From Flavobacterium sp. 90 (GTDB lineage: Bacteria; Bacteroidota; Bacteroidia; Flavobacteriales; Flavobacteriaceae), in contig NZ_SMGE01000001.1 of NCBI RefSeq assembly GCF_004339525.1, forward strand, positions 4,216,001 through 4,280,000: DNA of 64,000 nucleotides. Direction: 5' to 3'. The position numbers and the translations under genes were made by a program. Below are positions 17,399-27,262 of this stretch, piece by piece (the first letter of the stretch is position 1; each line of letters opens with the position of its first letter). The notes beneath the pieces were generated by a model. That model worked only from the letters and a program-made list of their open reading frames with translations, was not told the DNA's origin and ran no database searches.

Positions 17399-18328
17399 TC
17401 AATTCTTCTTAATCCATTCATCAACAGGAATCTTTCGCTCAACATATTCAGAATATTTCTCGTGGTCAACTAAATCCATATAAGTCACAAAGAAGTTTTT
17501 TCCATCTGCAGAAACTTTAAAAATTTTACATTCATCATAATTTTCGTTAGCACCTTGAAAATATTGATCACAGATTTCAAAAGTTTTAATTTTATAAAAA
17601 GGGTTAAGATCAGAAGGTTTTTCTATGATTTCAAAGTACAATTCCTTTTTTAAACAATTGATTTTGTAGATTTTAATAATCTGGGTTTTTCGTTTTTCAA
17701 AGAAATCCAGAATCTGTTTTTCCTTCTTATTATATACAAATTGATATGGAATAAATTGGTGTTTTTCGGTTTCAAAATCCTTAGGATGATTTCGTTTTTC
17801 AGTTGGTTTTATTTCGACACCATTTTTATCAATATAACCCCAGGTTCCACCAACAATCGACGGATGTTCTTCATCTTTAGAGTAATCAAAATAACAACCA
17901 TTACAGTATTCGGTAAAACCAAAATTCATATGAGAAACCCAATCGTATTGCGCCGGAATAACCTTAACTCCGTTTCGATTAGCAAAACCAAGTTTTTTGT
18001 TTTCGACAAATCGCATATAACCTTCACTAAAATCATCAAAACCGGCATCAAACATATAAGGTTCAAATAGAAAATTTCCTTTTCTGTCATACATTTTTAA
18101 ACCATCTTTAATAACCCAAAAAGGAATTAAATTTCCTTTGATTTCTTCTTTTAAAATTCCATCATAAATAGAAGGAATTAAGGTATAAGCAGCTGGAATA
18201 ATAATTTTCCCGTTTTGATTTTTTACGCCCAAAAGACTATCTTTTTCAATAAAATAATAGAGTTTATCCGTTTGAGAGAAAACAGAGAATTGATTTAGGA
18301 TTAAAAGAAGCAGAAATATTTTTTTCAT
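17399..18328 (-). CDS. Secreted WG-repeat protein, 309 aa
   Basis: The signal peptide (MKKIFLLLLILNQFSVFSQ) is followed by several WG-type repeats: units in which an aromatic-Gly pair precedes '(N)-x-N-G-x-x-I-P-A-x-Y-D'. Clear examples are LLGVKNQNGKIIIPAAY, LGFANRNGVKVIPAQYDW and WGYIDKNGVEIKP. WG repeats form beta-rich surface or periplasmic proteins of unclear biochemical role. The C-terminal third has no repeats and ends in VPVDEWIKKN-like polar sequence. The gene is divergent from a TlpA-like gene 95 bp away. Its stop lies at the edge of the repeat-rich region. The family call is good; no specific function can be assigned. Confidence 0.8.
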   Translation of the reverse strand: MKKIFLLLLILNQFSVFSQTDKLYYFIEKDSLLGVKNQNGKIIIPAAYTLIPSIYDGILKEEIKGNLIPFWVIKDGLKMYDRKGNFLFEPYMFDAGFDDFSEGYMRFVENKKLGFANRNGVKVIPAQYDWVSHMNFGFTEYCNGCYFDYSKDEEHPSIVGGTWGYIDKNGVEIKPTEKRNHPKDFETEKHQFIPYQFVYNKKEKQILDFFEKRKTQIIKIYKINCLKKELYFEIIEKPSDLNPFYKIKTFEICDQYFQGANENYDECKIFKVSADGKNFFVTYMDLVDHEKYSEYVERKIPVDEWIKKN

Positions 18329-18389
18329 TAAAAGTGCCTTTAGTTATTGACAGTAATCAAATGTAGTAATTAAAGTCTTTAAAAATAAC

Positions 18390-18397
18390 TACTTTTG
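18390..18397 (+). promoter_or_regulatory. Candidate -7 element TACTTTTG for the TlpA-like gene
   Basis: An exact TAnnTTTG match 26 bp upstream of the ATG at 18424, in the right place for a short leader. No TTTG -33 element is seen at the expected distance. Confidence 0.4.
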
Positions 18398-18423
18398 ATT
18401 TCCAATTATTGCATCAAAAATTC

Positions 18424-19197
18424 ATGAAGAAATCAATTGTTTTTCTAATCCTATTTCTACTTTCGACAACAATTTTCGGTCAAACGAAATTCGGAAATCC
18501 GGAAGTTAATCCAATCCAAATTCAGAATAAATACAATGATTGGTGGATTTATCAAAGCAAAAATATCATGCTTTCCAGAGATTATGTAGCGCTTGATACC
18601 GATTCTAAAGAAATTTCAAAAGAAACCTTTCTAAATGAATTAACAAATGGAAATTATATTCCAATTAGATTAAAATCGGAAGATTCGATTTACTATTATA
18701 AGCTTTTTAAAATTCAGCCCAATTCAGATACAAGTATAAAGGCCACCATAAATCAGGAAGCTTTTGACGCATTAAAGAATTTCGAAATGGAAGGAAAACC
18801 TTTTCCTAAATTCTCTTTCAAAGATTTAAACGGAAACATTGTTTCTAATGAATCCATGAAAGGTAAAATCATCGTCATAAAATGTTGGTACATTCATTGT
18901 GCAGCCTGTATCAAAGAATTTCCCGAAGTCAATCAATTAGCAGCAAAATACAAAGACCGAAAAGATATTCTTTTTGTAAGCCTTGCCGAAGATACACCAG
19001 AACAATTAAAGGTGTTTTTAGCCAGAAAACCATTGTCATATTCAGTTATTCCCAACATGAAAATTTACATGAATGAAACTCTGCAACTGAATGCTTTTCC
19101 AACTCATTTTATCTTGAATAAAGAAGGTTTAATTGCTAAAGTTTTACCTAATTATAGAAGTCTGGAAGTAGCTTTGGAGAAAGAAAGTAAATTATAA
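18424..19197 (+). CDS. TlpA/ResA-like periplasmic thiol-disulfide oxidoreductase
   Basis: A 257-aa exported protein. The ATG at 18424 starts the signal peptide (MKKSIVFLILFLLSTTIFGQ); the frame extends upstream to 18409 without purpose. Residues 120-257 form a thioredoxin-like AhpC/TSA domain with FPKFSFKDLNGN and the redox motif CAAC (Cys159, Cys162) after KCWYIH. A cis-Pro-type AFPTHFILN loop follows. The N-terminal 100 residues have no recognised fold. TlpA-like proteins reduce disulfides in envelope proteins or cytochrome c partners. The gene is monocistronic, with its own -7 element. Confidence 0.85.
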   Translation: MKKSIVFLILFLLSTTIFGQTKFGNPEVNPIQIQNKYNDWWIYQSKNIMLSRDYVALDTDSKEISKETFLNELTNGNYIPIRLKSEDSIYYYKLFKIQPNSDTSIKATINQEAFDALKNFEMEGKPFPKFSFKDLNGNIVSNESMKGKIIVIKCWYIHCAACIKEFPEVNQLAAKYKDRKDILFVSLAEDTPEQLKVFLARKPLSYSVIPNMKIYMNETLQLNAFPTHFILNKEGLIAKVLPNYRSLEVALEKESKL

Positions 19198-19298
19198 TAA
19201 GTAAGTTGTTAAAAGTTAGAAGTTAGATGTTGTTGTATTTGATAGGAATGGTGGATTTTATATTTCACTTTTCACATTTTACAAAACAAAAAACTTAG

Positions 19299-20987
<1,689 letters not shown>

Positions 20988-21010
20988 TATTTCAATTTAT
21001 AATATGAAGA

Positions 21011-21043
21011 AATCCCGATCGCTTTGGCAATCGGGATTTTTTT
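21011..21043. terminator. Bidirectional terminator between convergent genes
   Basis: AATCCCGAT (21011-21019) and ATCGGGATT (21030-21038) form a stem followed on the plus strand by a T-tract to 21043. It lies between the plus-strand ABC-F gene and the minus-strand small lipoprotein gene. Confidence 0.8.
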
Positions 21044-21047
21044 ATGA

Positions 21048-21224
21048 TTACTTATTGCCACCGAAGACTTTTGCAAAAATGAAAATGATTATCGCAACAA
21101 TAAAGATGACGATAAAGATTCCGAATCCCATTCCGGCTTTGAAAATATCTCCAATAACTTCGCAACTTGTAAATGAAAATAGTATTACGAATACCATTAA
21201 CAAACGTGTAATTATTTTTTGCAT
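21048..21224 (-). CDS. Small membrane lipoprotein, 58 aa
   Basis: A short minus-strand gene just below the usual ORF length cut-off. It begins ATG at 21224 with a lipoprotein signal, LFSFTSCEVIGDIFKAG, placing the lipid Cys at 21. A strongly hydrophobic helix (about 31-52) follows, then a short tail AKVFGGNK. Small proteins with a 'SCEVIGDIFKAG' core and one helix are common in Bacteroidetes, where databases often carry a misleading phosphatidate cytidylyltransferase name. The size rules out such an enzyme. The terminator immediately past the stop supports it. The function is unknown; an inner-envelope stress or membrane peptide is possible. Confidence 0.75.
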   Translation of the reverse strand: MQKIITRLLMVFVILFSFTSCEVIGDIFKAGMGFGIFIVIFIVAIIIFIFAKVFGGNK

Positions 21225-21435
21225 GATTTTGCTGTTTTAATTGTTTTAAAAAGAATTGAGTATTCTAATTTGCTTACAATAAAATTAATTCATACAATAA
21301 AAAAATGTGTTACATAATTTGGTCGAAAAGTTTTATGATTTAGAGATTAAGGAAAACGAATCAAAAAAAGAACCAAAGGTTCGGTTCATATTATAGGGCT
21401 GGATTTCAATCCAGTTTAAATATAAAAGACAAATA

Positions 21436-21831
21436 TTACAACATTTCAATTAATTGAATTTTATTCCCACAAGTATCATCTAAAATGGCAATTTTTACAT
21501 TTCCCATTTCAGTGGGTTTCATGATAAATTCAACGCCAAGATTAATAAGTCTTTCGTATTCTTCCTGAAGATTATCAACATTGAATTGCGTGTATGGAAT
21601 TCCGGCTTCAAAAAGTGCTTTTTGATACGTTTTGGCAGGTTCAAAATGATTTGGCGAAGGTTCTAATAAAATTTCAACGCCATCTGGTTCATCTTTAGAA
21701 ACTAGGGTTAACCATCTGTTTCCTTCGCCTAAAGGCACATCATGTTTTTTTATGAAACCCAATTTTGTAGCGTAGAATTGTAATGCCTTTTCTTGGTCTT
21801 GAACTGGGATTCCTATGACTTTTGCTTTCAT
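21436..21831 (-). CDS. VOC-superfamily (glyoxalase-like) protein, 131 aa
   Basis: A small single-domain protein with the two beta-alpha-beta-beta-beta units of the vicinal-oxygen-chelate fold: KVIGIPVQDQEKALQFYATKLGF at the start and NVKIAILDDTCGNKIQLIEM at the end, with EILLEP in the middle. Members include glyoxalases, dioxygenases and antibiotic-binding proteins, often metal-dependent. Possible metal ligands are Glu residues in EILLEP and QLIE. No substrate can be inferred. It is the first of five consecutive minus-strand small genes and lies 18 bp after the stop of the next upstream gene, so co-transcription is possible. Confidence 0.82.
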   Translation of the reverse strand: MKAKVIGIPVQDQEKALQFYATKLGFIKKHDVPLGEGNRWLTLVSKDEPDGVEILLEPSPNHFEPAKTYQKALFEAGIPYTQFNVDNLQEEYERLINLGVEFIMKPTEMGNVKIAILDDTCGNKIQLIEML

Positions 21832-21848
21832 GATTTACTCTATTTAGT

Positions 21849-22487
21849 TTATTGAACTTGTCTAAAATAGAAAATTAGATTTGTAATAATTTTAAAAAGG
21901 ATTAATATGTACAGTATTGTTAGAAAAATATAAGCTGAATTTTTAAAATAAAAATACAGCTTATAACAGATGATTCCGTTTAAAATAATAGGGAGCAAAC
22001 CAAAAATAATGGCAATAAATAAAAAACCTAGACTACTAAAAAACGAATCGTTTGATAGTCGCAGTTTAATTGTTTCTAACTCAATTAGCGAAGGATGAAT
22101 TAAAAGTTCTGCAATGGATTCTTCACTAATGTTAGGATATATTTTACTATGTATCGCTCTTAATCCAGAATCAATTAATTGATTGAAAGCCATGTAGGAA
22201 ATGGTTATGTAATTTGAAGCAATCGCAATAAAAGGAATTGCTAACATAAGAATTTGCCTGTTGTCAATGCTTAGATCAAATACTTTTACTTCTGAGATAA
22301 TTGAATTGTCAATTAGAAACCAAATTATACTTAAAACAAGTGTAATGAAATAATAAGTATACATTAGTTTGCTACTAGCTTTATAATTTTCATTTAAAAT
22401 TGGTTCAATTGCCTTTAATTCTTCAATTGTGGTTTTTTCGTTATTAATAGTATTAATGATTTGCGAATTAAAGTTTGGTTGTTTCAT
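21849..22487 (-). CDS. Hypothetical membrane protein, 212 aa
   Basis: I do not recognise the family. Hydrophobic segments are visible around residues 39-57, 78-100, 150-175 and 185-210, so four helices are likely. The N-terminus (about 1-38) is polar and helical, and a charged loop lies at about 105-145. The very low GC and lack of known motifs are typical of lineage-restricted genes. It lies 30 bp downstream of another orphan gene on the same strand and 17 bp before the VOC gene, so the three may be transcribed together. Confidence 0.65.
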   Translation of the reverse strand: MKQPNFNSQIINTINNEKTTIEELKAIEPILNENYKASSKLMYTYYFITLVLSIIWFLIDNSIISEVKVFDLSIDNRQILMLAIPFIAIASNYITISYMAFNQLIDSGLRAIHSKIYPNISEESIAELLIHPSLIELETIKLRLSNDSFFSSLGFLFIAIIFGLLPIILNGIICYKLYFYFKNSAYIFLTILYILILFKIITNLIFYFRQVQ

Positions 22488-22517
22488 TGTTTTAAATGTT
22501 TTTAAAAAAAAATGTAA

Positions 22518-22943
22518 TTAATAATATTTTCTATCTAATAATAGTTTTCTATTTATTGATTCTTCTATTGATTCCAGATGTAGATCTTCATAAGCATTTT
22601 CCATATGTTCACCGTAATGCAGTTTCCAGGGGGAAGTACTATTTAAGTTAGCACTTAAATATATATTGATATTATTTAATAGAAATTCGCGATTTAAAAT
22701 AGGCGTATTGAAATTCTCTATACGATGATTTTCTTCTCTATTAATGAGAATATTATATAGTTTTTCTAGATTAAGTTTAAAATTATTTTTGCCTAATACT
22801 TCAATTGTAAATTCGATATCTGATAAATCCGGATCAATTGATAAATTAAAAATTGGAGTCATTTCATCGTATGGTTCTCCCCAGTCAAATTTCTTTTCTT
22901 CAATATAACAATACGGGCATGTACTTTTGTCGATGTAAATCAT
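22518..22943 (-). CDS. Hypothetical protein with N-terminal CPYC motif, 141 aa
   Basis: An acidic cytoplasmic protein without signal peptide. Residues 8-12 read TCPYC, a thioredoxin- or zinc-ribbon-like CxxC, but no second pair follows, so neither a zinc finger nor a thioredoxin fold is complete. The rest is rich in Asn, Glu and Leu. The size and composition resemble immunity or SMI1-like proteins, but the match is not specific. It sits in the run of minus-strand orphan genes. Confidence 0.6.
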   Translation of the reverse strand: MIYIDKSTCPYCYIEEKKFDWGEPYDEMTPIFNLSIDPDLSDIEFTIEVLGKNNFKLNLEKLYNILINREENHRIENFNTPILNREFLLNNINIYLSANLNSTSPWKLHYGEHMENAYEDLHLESIEESINRKLLLDRKYY

Positions 22944-23050
22944 TTATTTAATTTATTGAACTAGATTTAATTTCTGTTAAGTTATTTACTTGGTGGATAC
23001 GAAAAAAATAGAGCTATCGTTTTGAAAAACAAAGTAATTTAGAGATGGTT

Positions 23051-23728
23051 TTATTCATAATCATATCTATAAGTCAAGAAATCTCCTTTGTGAACATACG
23101 TTTTATATTCATTTTCGAATTTGTTTTCAAGTTCTTTTTTAAGCTGTTCATCTTTGTAATTGTAATGTCTTTTGTTTAAAAAACCAACTGACCTAATTGT
23201 CGGATGGTCAAGTATTGGTTTGAGGTTTCCGTTCAAAATGTTTGTGTTTACAAAACGGAAGTCAATAAGATTTGGAAATTCATTTAAAAAATCAAGATTG
23301 TCAATTGGTCCACAATTATTTAAACAAAGTACTTTTAATTTTTTGAGTTGAAGTAACTCCTGCGATAATTTGAATTTTTTTGATGTGTTAATGTGTAAAA
23401 ACTCAAGATTTTCACTTAATAGGCTCAACCCATGATCATTTTCTAATTTAGTGCAATAATGAAGTTCAAGTCTTTTTAGATTTTTAAATTTCTCAATACC
23501 ATCAAAGTTTTTAATGTTAGCCCAGTTTAATTCTAAATATAATAGTTTGTCTGCTTCAGACAAATTTTCAAACGAGTATGATTTTTCTTTTAGGTGCCAA
23601 ATGATAGCGTATTCCGAAGTTGTAAAATTCTTGTTCTCAGACGTAATTGTATTTTCTTTAAAGTCCTTTCTGAAAATTTTGTCTTGTTCTAATTGTTCAA
23701 ACCATATAGAGTTAAATCTCCAATCCAT
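23051..23728 (-). CDS. Leucine-rich-repeat-like protein, 225 aa
   Basis: Residues about 65-185 show repeated Leu-rich units of the type L-x-x-L-x-L-x-x-C/N: KNLKRLELHYCTKLEN, ENLEFLHINTS, KKLKVLCLNNCGPIDNL and PNLIDFRFVNTNI. These fit a short LRR solenoid that would bind another protein. The N-terminus (MDWRFNSIWFEQLEQDK) is polar and no signal peptide is present, so it is probably cytoplasmic. Similar short LRR proteins occur as immunity partners of toxins, but no toxin gene is seen here. Confidence 0.68.
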   Translation of the reverse strand: MDWRFNSIWFEQLEQDKIFRKDFKENTITSENKNFTTSEYAIIWHLKEKSYSFENLSEADKLLYLELNWANIKNFDGIEKFKNLKRLELHYCTKLENDHGLSLLSENLEFLHINTSKKFKLSQELLQLKKLKVLCLNNCGPIDNLDFLNEFPNLIDFRFVNTNILNGNLKPILDHPTIRSVGFLNKRHYNYKDEQLKKELENKFENEYKTYVHKGDFLTYRYDYE

Positions 23729-23828
23729 TTTTTTTGTATTAAATTATGAAATTGTTATAAGTATTTGTGAATTGCTCCAATAGAATTAGTTAGATCTGTT
23801 CTGCTTATGAATTTTCGAGCAATCTATT

Positions 23829-24236
23829 TTATTCACTATCAATTATTATTGGTTCGGATGTGGAAATTACGCTAACGCAATCATTTATACTTGAAATTAA
23901 ATATTCATTATGGTCAATTGAATGATGCTGCGATACGAATCCATTTCGTAATTTTTCAAGTTCAAACCAGCCACCACTTTCGACTTTCCAGATCCAACCA
24001 GGAACTCTTACGTCGGGATTCCAAAACTCTAAAAGATTTCCTTCATCTAAGACTCTAAAACCAACTACATTTTTAAAAATAACATATATTGGACTTGGAT
24101 GATCATTAAAAGATAGCGTTATTTTTAAAGTCCATAAGTCATAACTTACATTAAATATTTCAGGGTTTGATTTGTTAGAAAAGTTGATGTCAAATTCTTT
24201 AACTTTTGGTTCTAATAGATCTTGAATGTTTTCCAT
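23829..24236 (-). CDS. Hypothetical immunity-like protein, 135 aa
   Basis: A small acidic, beta-rich, cytoplasmic protein. Its pattern (LWTLKITLSFNDHPSPIYV, then VVGFRVLDEGNLLEFW, then GGWFELE) is like small beta-sandwich proteins that give immunity to polymorphic toxins or react to surface interactions, but I cannot match it to a named family. It ends the set of five minus-strand small genes and faces away from the pyrimidine genes. Confidence that it is a real gene is good; the suggested role is speculative. Confidence 0.62.
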   Translation of the reverse strand: MENIQDLLEPKVKEFDINFSNKSNPEIFNVSYDLWTLKITLSFNDHPSPIYVIFKNVVGFRVLDEGNLLEFWNPDVRVPGWIWKVESGGWFELEKLRNGFVSQHHSIDHNEYLISSINDCVSVISTSEPIIIDSE

Positions 24237-24427
24237 AACTTTTGGTTGGATTAATTTTGCATTCCGTTAAAATATAACTTTTGCAAATGAAGTTTTAAAA
24301 GTAATTTTATTTCTCGGAACAAAATGGGGGATTTTCAAAAAAAAGTATTTGTAAATGAAAATTTTCATCCCAAATCAAAAAAAAATATTTCCCTTCCCAA
24401 CACCCCAACAAATAAATTCTGATTTTG

Positions 24428-24435
24428 TATATTTG
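24428..24435 (+). promoter_or_regulatory. Candidate -7 element TATATTTG for pyrR
   Basis: An exact TAnnTTTG match 24 bp before the pyrR start chosen here. If used, it excludes the longer frame that begins at 24355, because that start would lie upstream of the transcript. No TTTG -33 box is visible. Confidence 0.45.
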
Positions 24436-24459
24436 CCCAACCAAACATTACAACTAATT

Positions 24460-24999
24460 ATGAGCCAAAAAGTATTACTTAATTCAAAAGAAGTTACTAT
24501 CATACTCCATCGTTTGGCTTGTCAGTTAATCGAAAAACATCTTGATTTCTCCGATACAATTTTAATTGGGATTCAGCCGAGAGGTGTTTTTTTGGCGGAG
24601 CGTTTAAAACAAATTTTAGAGAGCGAATACAAAACACCCGAAATCTCTTTGGGTTATCTGGATATTACTTTTTTTAGAGATGATTTCCGTAGAACTGATA
24701 AACCGCTTGAAGCAAATAAAACCCAAATCAACTTTATAGTCGAAAACAAAAAAGTCATTTTTATTGATGACGTTTTGTTTACCGGACGAAGCATTCGTTC
24801 TGCTTTAACCGCAATTCAATCTTTTGGAAGACCTTCAGAAATTGAATTACTGGTTTTAATCGACAGACGTTTTAGCCGCAATTTACCTATTCAGCCCGAT
24901 TATCGCGGTCGTCAGGTTGATGCTATTAATGGTGAAAAAGTAAAAGTGAGCTGGAAAGAAAATGATGGTGAAGATGTTGTTCATTTAGTAACGAATTAG
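24460..24999 (+). CDS. pyrR: PyrR-type phosphoribosyltransferase / pyrimidine regulator
   Basis: A 179-aa type I phosphoribosyltransferase. The ATG at 24460 (MSQKVLLNSKE) is chosen because the upstream 35 codons do not fit the family and a -7 element lies at 24428. The PRPP-binding loop is VIFIDDVLFTGRS (about 99-111), and LIGIQPRGVFLAERL forms the earlier P-site. PyrR proteins have uracil phosphoribosyltransferase activity and in many bacteria bind pyr mRNA. It heads a plus-strand cluster with pyrB, as expected. I saw no obvious PyrR-binding stem-loop in the leader. Confidence 0.9.
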   Translation: MSQKVLLNSKEVTIILHRLACQLIEKHLDFSDTILIGIQPRGVFLAERLKQILESEYKTPEISLGYLDITFFRDDFRRTDKPLEANKTQINFIVENKKVIFIDDVLFTGRSIRSALTAIQSFGRPSEIELLVLIDRRFSRNLPIQPDYRGRQVDAINGEKVKVSWKENDGEDVVHLVTN

Positions 25000-25077
25000 T
25001 TTAATCGGAAAAATAGTCTATTAAACATTTTTAAAAAATAAACGGTTAAACAAATAAACGATTAAACAATAAAAGTA

Positions 25078-25719
25078 ATGACAGAGAACGAAACGTTTAT
25101 TTACGAATCAATTTTTAATCAGATAAGAATGGGATTTCTTTCTGTTGATGAGATTCAGGAAAACATCATAGAAGAGATTGAAGACAACGAATTTGAAGGC
25201 GAAATATCAGAAGAATGGGCTTTTGAAAAAATAAGAGAAGAATACAAAAAGTTACTTGCAGAAAGTAAACAATGGAAAAGTCCAACAGATACTGAAAGGC
25301 TAATAGAAGCTTTTGATGAATTATGTGATCAAAATATACTGGCGCTTCATAATGTAGGTTACACCACAACTGATGGTGAATACGAAGTGATTGAAGTTGA
25401 AAGAGAATTACAGGAAAATGAAGTGGAGTCTGATGGATATTGTTTTTATCACGGACAGGATCTGGCGAGAGCTGTTGCAGTAGAAGATTCGAAATTGTTT
25501 ATCGCTTTTCAGAAAGTAGACAATTCTGATGATGCAATTACGATAGAAATAGGGAAGAGAGTTGCCGAAGTTTTGATAAATAATGATTTTAGAGTAATCT
25601 GGAATGGTTCTGCAAGAACGAAAATTGAAATTCCAGGTTTTAGATGGCAGAAGATTTTTAATGAAGACGATAGAGATCTGCAAGATTATAGTGACGTTGT
25701 AGATAGAATGATTCAATAA
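25078..25719 (+). CDS. Uncharacterised acidic protein between pyrR and pyrB, 213 aa
   Basis: A strongly acidic cytoplasmic protein with a helical N-terminal half (many Glu, residues 1-75). The C-terminal half contains DGYCFYHGQDLARAV (about 119-133) and RVIWNGSARTKIEIPGFRW. The YCFYHGQDL pattern brings to mind the DUF6891 family, which has no known activity; I hold that match loosely. It lies 78 bp after pyrR and 49 bp before pyrB in the same direction, so it is probably in their transcript. No link to pyrimidine synthesis can be read from the sequence. Confidence 0.7.
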   Translation: MTENETFIYESIFNQIRMGFLSVDEIQENIIEEIEDNEFEGEISEEWAFEKIREEYKKLLAESKQWKSPTDTERLIEAFDELCDQNILALHNVGYTTTDGEYEVIEVERELQENEVESDGYCFYHGQDLARAVAVEDSKLFIAFQKVDNSDDAITIEIGKRVAEVLINNDFRVIWNGSARTKIEIPGFRWQKIFNEDDRDLQDYSDVVDRMIQ

Positions 25720-25768
25720 AACAGCTTCTCTTTAAAGAAGCATTGACAATAATATTAAAGAAATAAAA

Positions 25769-26695
25769 ATGAAAGAATTAAGCGTAAATCACTTATTAGG
25801 AATTAAATATATCAACGAGAATGATATTAACCTGATTTTTGAAACTGCCGATCATTTTAAAGAAGTCATTAACCGACCTATTAAAAAAGTTCCTTCATTA
25901 CGAGATATTACAATTGCCAATATATTTTTTGAAAACAGTACCAGAACTAAACTTTCTTTTGAATTAGCACAGAAACGTTTATCTGCCGATGTTATTAGTT
26001 TTTCGGCAGCTCAGTCTTCTGTTAAAAAAGGAGAAACTCTGATTGATACTGTGAACAATATTCTATCAATGAAAGTTGATATGGTTGTAATGCGCCACTC
26101 TAATCCCGGAGCGGCTTATTTTTTATCTAAAAATGTCAAAGCAAGTATTGTAAATGCCGGAGACGGAGCACACGAACATCCAACTCAGGCTTTGTTAGAC
26201 AGTTATTCTATCAGAGAGAAACTGGGTGATGTAACCGGAAAAAAAGTGGTAATTGTGGGTGATATTCTGCATTCGAGAGTTGCCTTATCAAATATATATG
26301 CTTTGCAAATGCAAGGCGCAGAGGTTAAAGTTTGCGGGCCAAAAACATTGATTCCAAGATATATAGAATCGCTTGGTGTTACGGTTGAACCAAATTTAAG
26401 AAAAGCATTAGAATGGTGTGATGTTGCGAATATGCTTCGTGTTCAGAACGAACGTATGGATGTTAACTTTTTCCCTTCAACACGTGAATACGCTCAACAA
26501 TATGGTGTCGATAAACCTTTGCTGGATTCTCTTGGAAAAGAAATCGTAATCATGCACCCGGGACCAATCAATAGAGGAGTAGAGATTACATCTGAAGTAG
26601 CAGATTCTGATCATTCGGTGATTTTAAATCAGGTTGAGAATGGTGTTGCGATTAGAATGGCAGTGATTTATTTATTGGCTTCTAAGATTCAGTAG
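25769..26695 (+). CDS. pyrB: Aspartate carbamoyltransferase, catalytic subunit
   Basis: A 308-aa enzyme that joins carbamoyl phosphate and aspartate, the first committed step of pyrimidine synthesis. Visible motifs are the carbamoyl-phosphate loop STRT (57-60, within FFENSTRTKLSFE), VMRHSNPGAA, GDGAHEHPTQALLD and the C-terminal MHPGPINRGVEI. Length and motifs match the usual catalytic chain. No regulatory subunit gene (pyrI) is adjacent. The stop codon is followed directly by a 17-bp-arm foldback. Confidence 0.96.
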   Translation: MKELSVNHLLGIKYINENDINLIFETADHFKEVINRPIKKVPSLRDITIANIFFENSTRTKLSFELAQKRLSADVISFSAAQSSVKKGETLIDTVNNILSMKVDMVVMRHSNPGAAYFLSKNVKASIVNAGDGAHEHPTQALLDSYSIREKLGDVTGKKVVIVGDILHSRVALSNIYALQMQGAEVKVCGPKTLIPRYIESLGVTVEPNLRKALEWCDVANMLRVQNERMDVNFFPSTREYAQQYGVDKPLLDSLGKEIVIMHPGPINRGVEITSEVADSDHSVILNQVENGVAIRMAVIYLLASKIQ

Positions 26696-26697
26696 TT

Positions 26698-26786
26698 TAG
26701 TTTTCAGTCGCAGTTTTCAGTCTGATTAAAAGTGAAAACGGAGACCGAGACTAAATACTATAAACTGAGACTGCGACTGAAAACTA
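26698..26786. repeat. Foldback element after pyrB
   Basis: TAGTTTTCAGTCGCAGT (26698-26714) is the exact inverse complement of 26770-26786, a 17-bp stem with a 55-nt loop that itself holds shorter repeats of TTTTCAGTC. It may end the pyr transcript or be one of the dispersed foldback repeats. An A-run, not a T-run, follows on the plus strand. Confidence 0.6.
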
Positions 26787-26834
26787 AAAAAAAACGTACC
26801 TTAGCTCTCGAAAACAGAGCCTATATATAATAAA

Positions 26835-27167
26835 ATGAAAGTAGATCAAAAAGGACATACCGTTACGATTAAAGATACCCAGGGAGATTTTAATTCTTTT
26901 TTGGAGAAAGTGACGCAGCAGTTTAAAACCTTTGAAAAACAAAATATTATAATCGATTTATCATCAAATGCTCAATTGGCAGAAGGTGATTTGAAACTTT
27001 TTTTACCACTTTCGAAGCAACAAAAAAAAGCTAAAAAATCCTTTGTAATTGTAGTTTCTGATCTTGACTTTAATGCTATTTCTGATAAACTGGTTGTAGT
27101 TCCTTCACTTTTGGAAGCACACGATATTATCGAAATGGAAGAAATCGAAAGAGACCTAGGTTTTTAA
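26835..27167 (+). CDS. Small conserved protein next to RNase Z, 110 aa
   Basis: A 110-aa soluble protein with alternating beta and alpha stretches (KGHTVTIKD; NIIIDLSSN; KSFVIVVSDLDF; LLEAHDIIEMEEIERDLGF). The layout recalls a STAS-like fold, with a conserved-looking 'IIIDLSSN...GDLKLFLPLS' core. I know small proteins of this type next to rnz in flavobacteria, so the pairing is probably conserved, but their role is unknown. It lies 94 bp before rnz in the same direction. Confidence 0.72.
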   Translation: MKVDQKGHTVTIKDTQGDFNSFLEKVTQQFKTFEKQNIIIDLSSNAQLAEGDLKLFLPLSKQQKKAKKSFVIVVSDLDFNAISDKLVVVPSLLEAHDIIEMEEIERDLGF

Positions 27168-27262
27168 TTTTAGATTTTAGAGTTCAGATTTTAGATTTGG
27201 AATACTGAATGAATCTTAAATATGACTTACTCAATCTAAAATCAACAATCTAAAATCTAAAA
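27168..27262 (+). promoter_or_regulatory. Foldback leader that covers the rnz start codon
   Basis: TTTTAGATTTTAGA (27168-27181) is the exact inverse complement of 27249-27262, whose last base is the A of the rnz ATG. In mRNA the pairing would hide the initiation region. The right part (27233-27261) is identical over 29 nt to 28323-28351 in front of pdxH. Confidence 0.45.

Noticed and set aside
17182..17469. 95-codon minus-strand frame with hydrophobic stretch
   Set aside because: It lies across the 83-bp foldback repeat and overlaps the end of the WG-repeat gene; the hydrophobic part comes from repeat and poly-T translation.
21004..21240. 78-codon plus-strand frame
   Set aside because: Its start is inside a terminator stem, its sequence has no domain, and the opposite strand encodes a sensible small lipoprotein.
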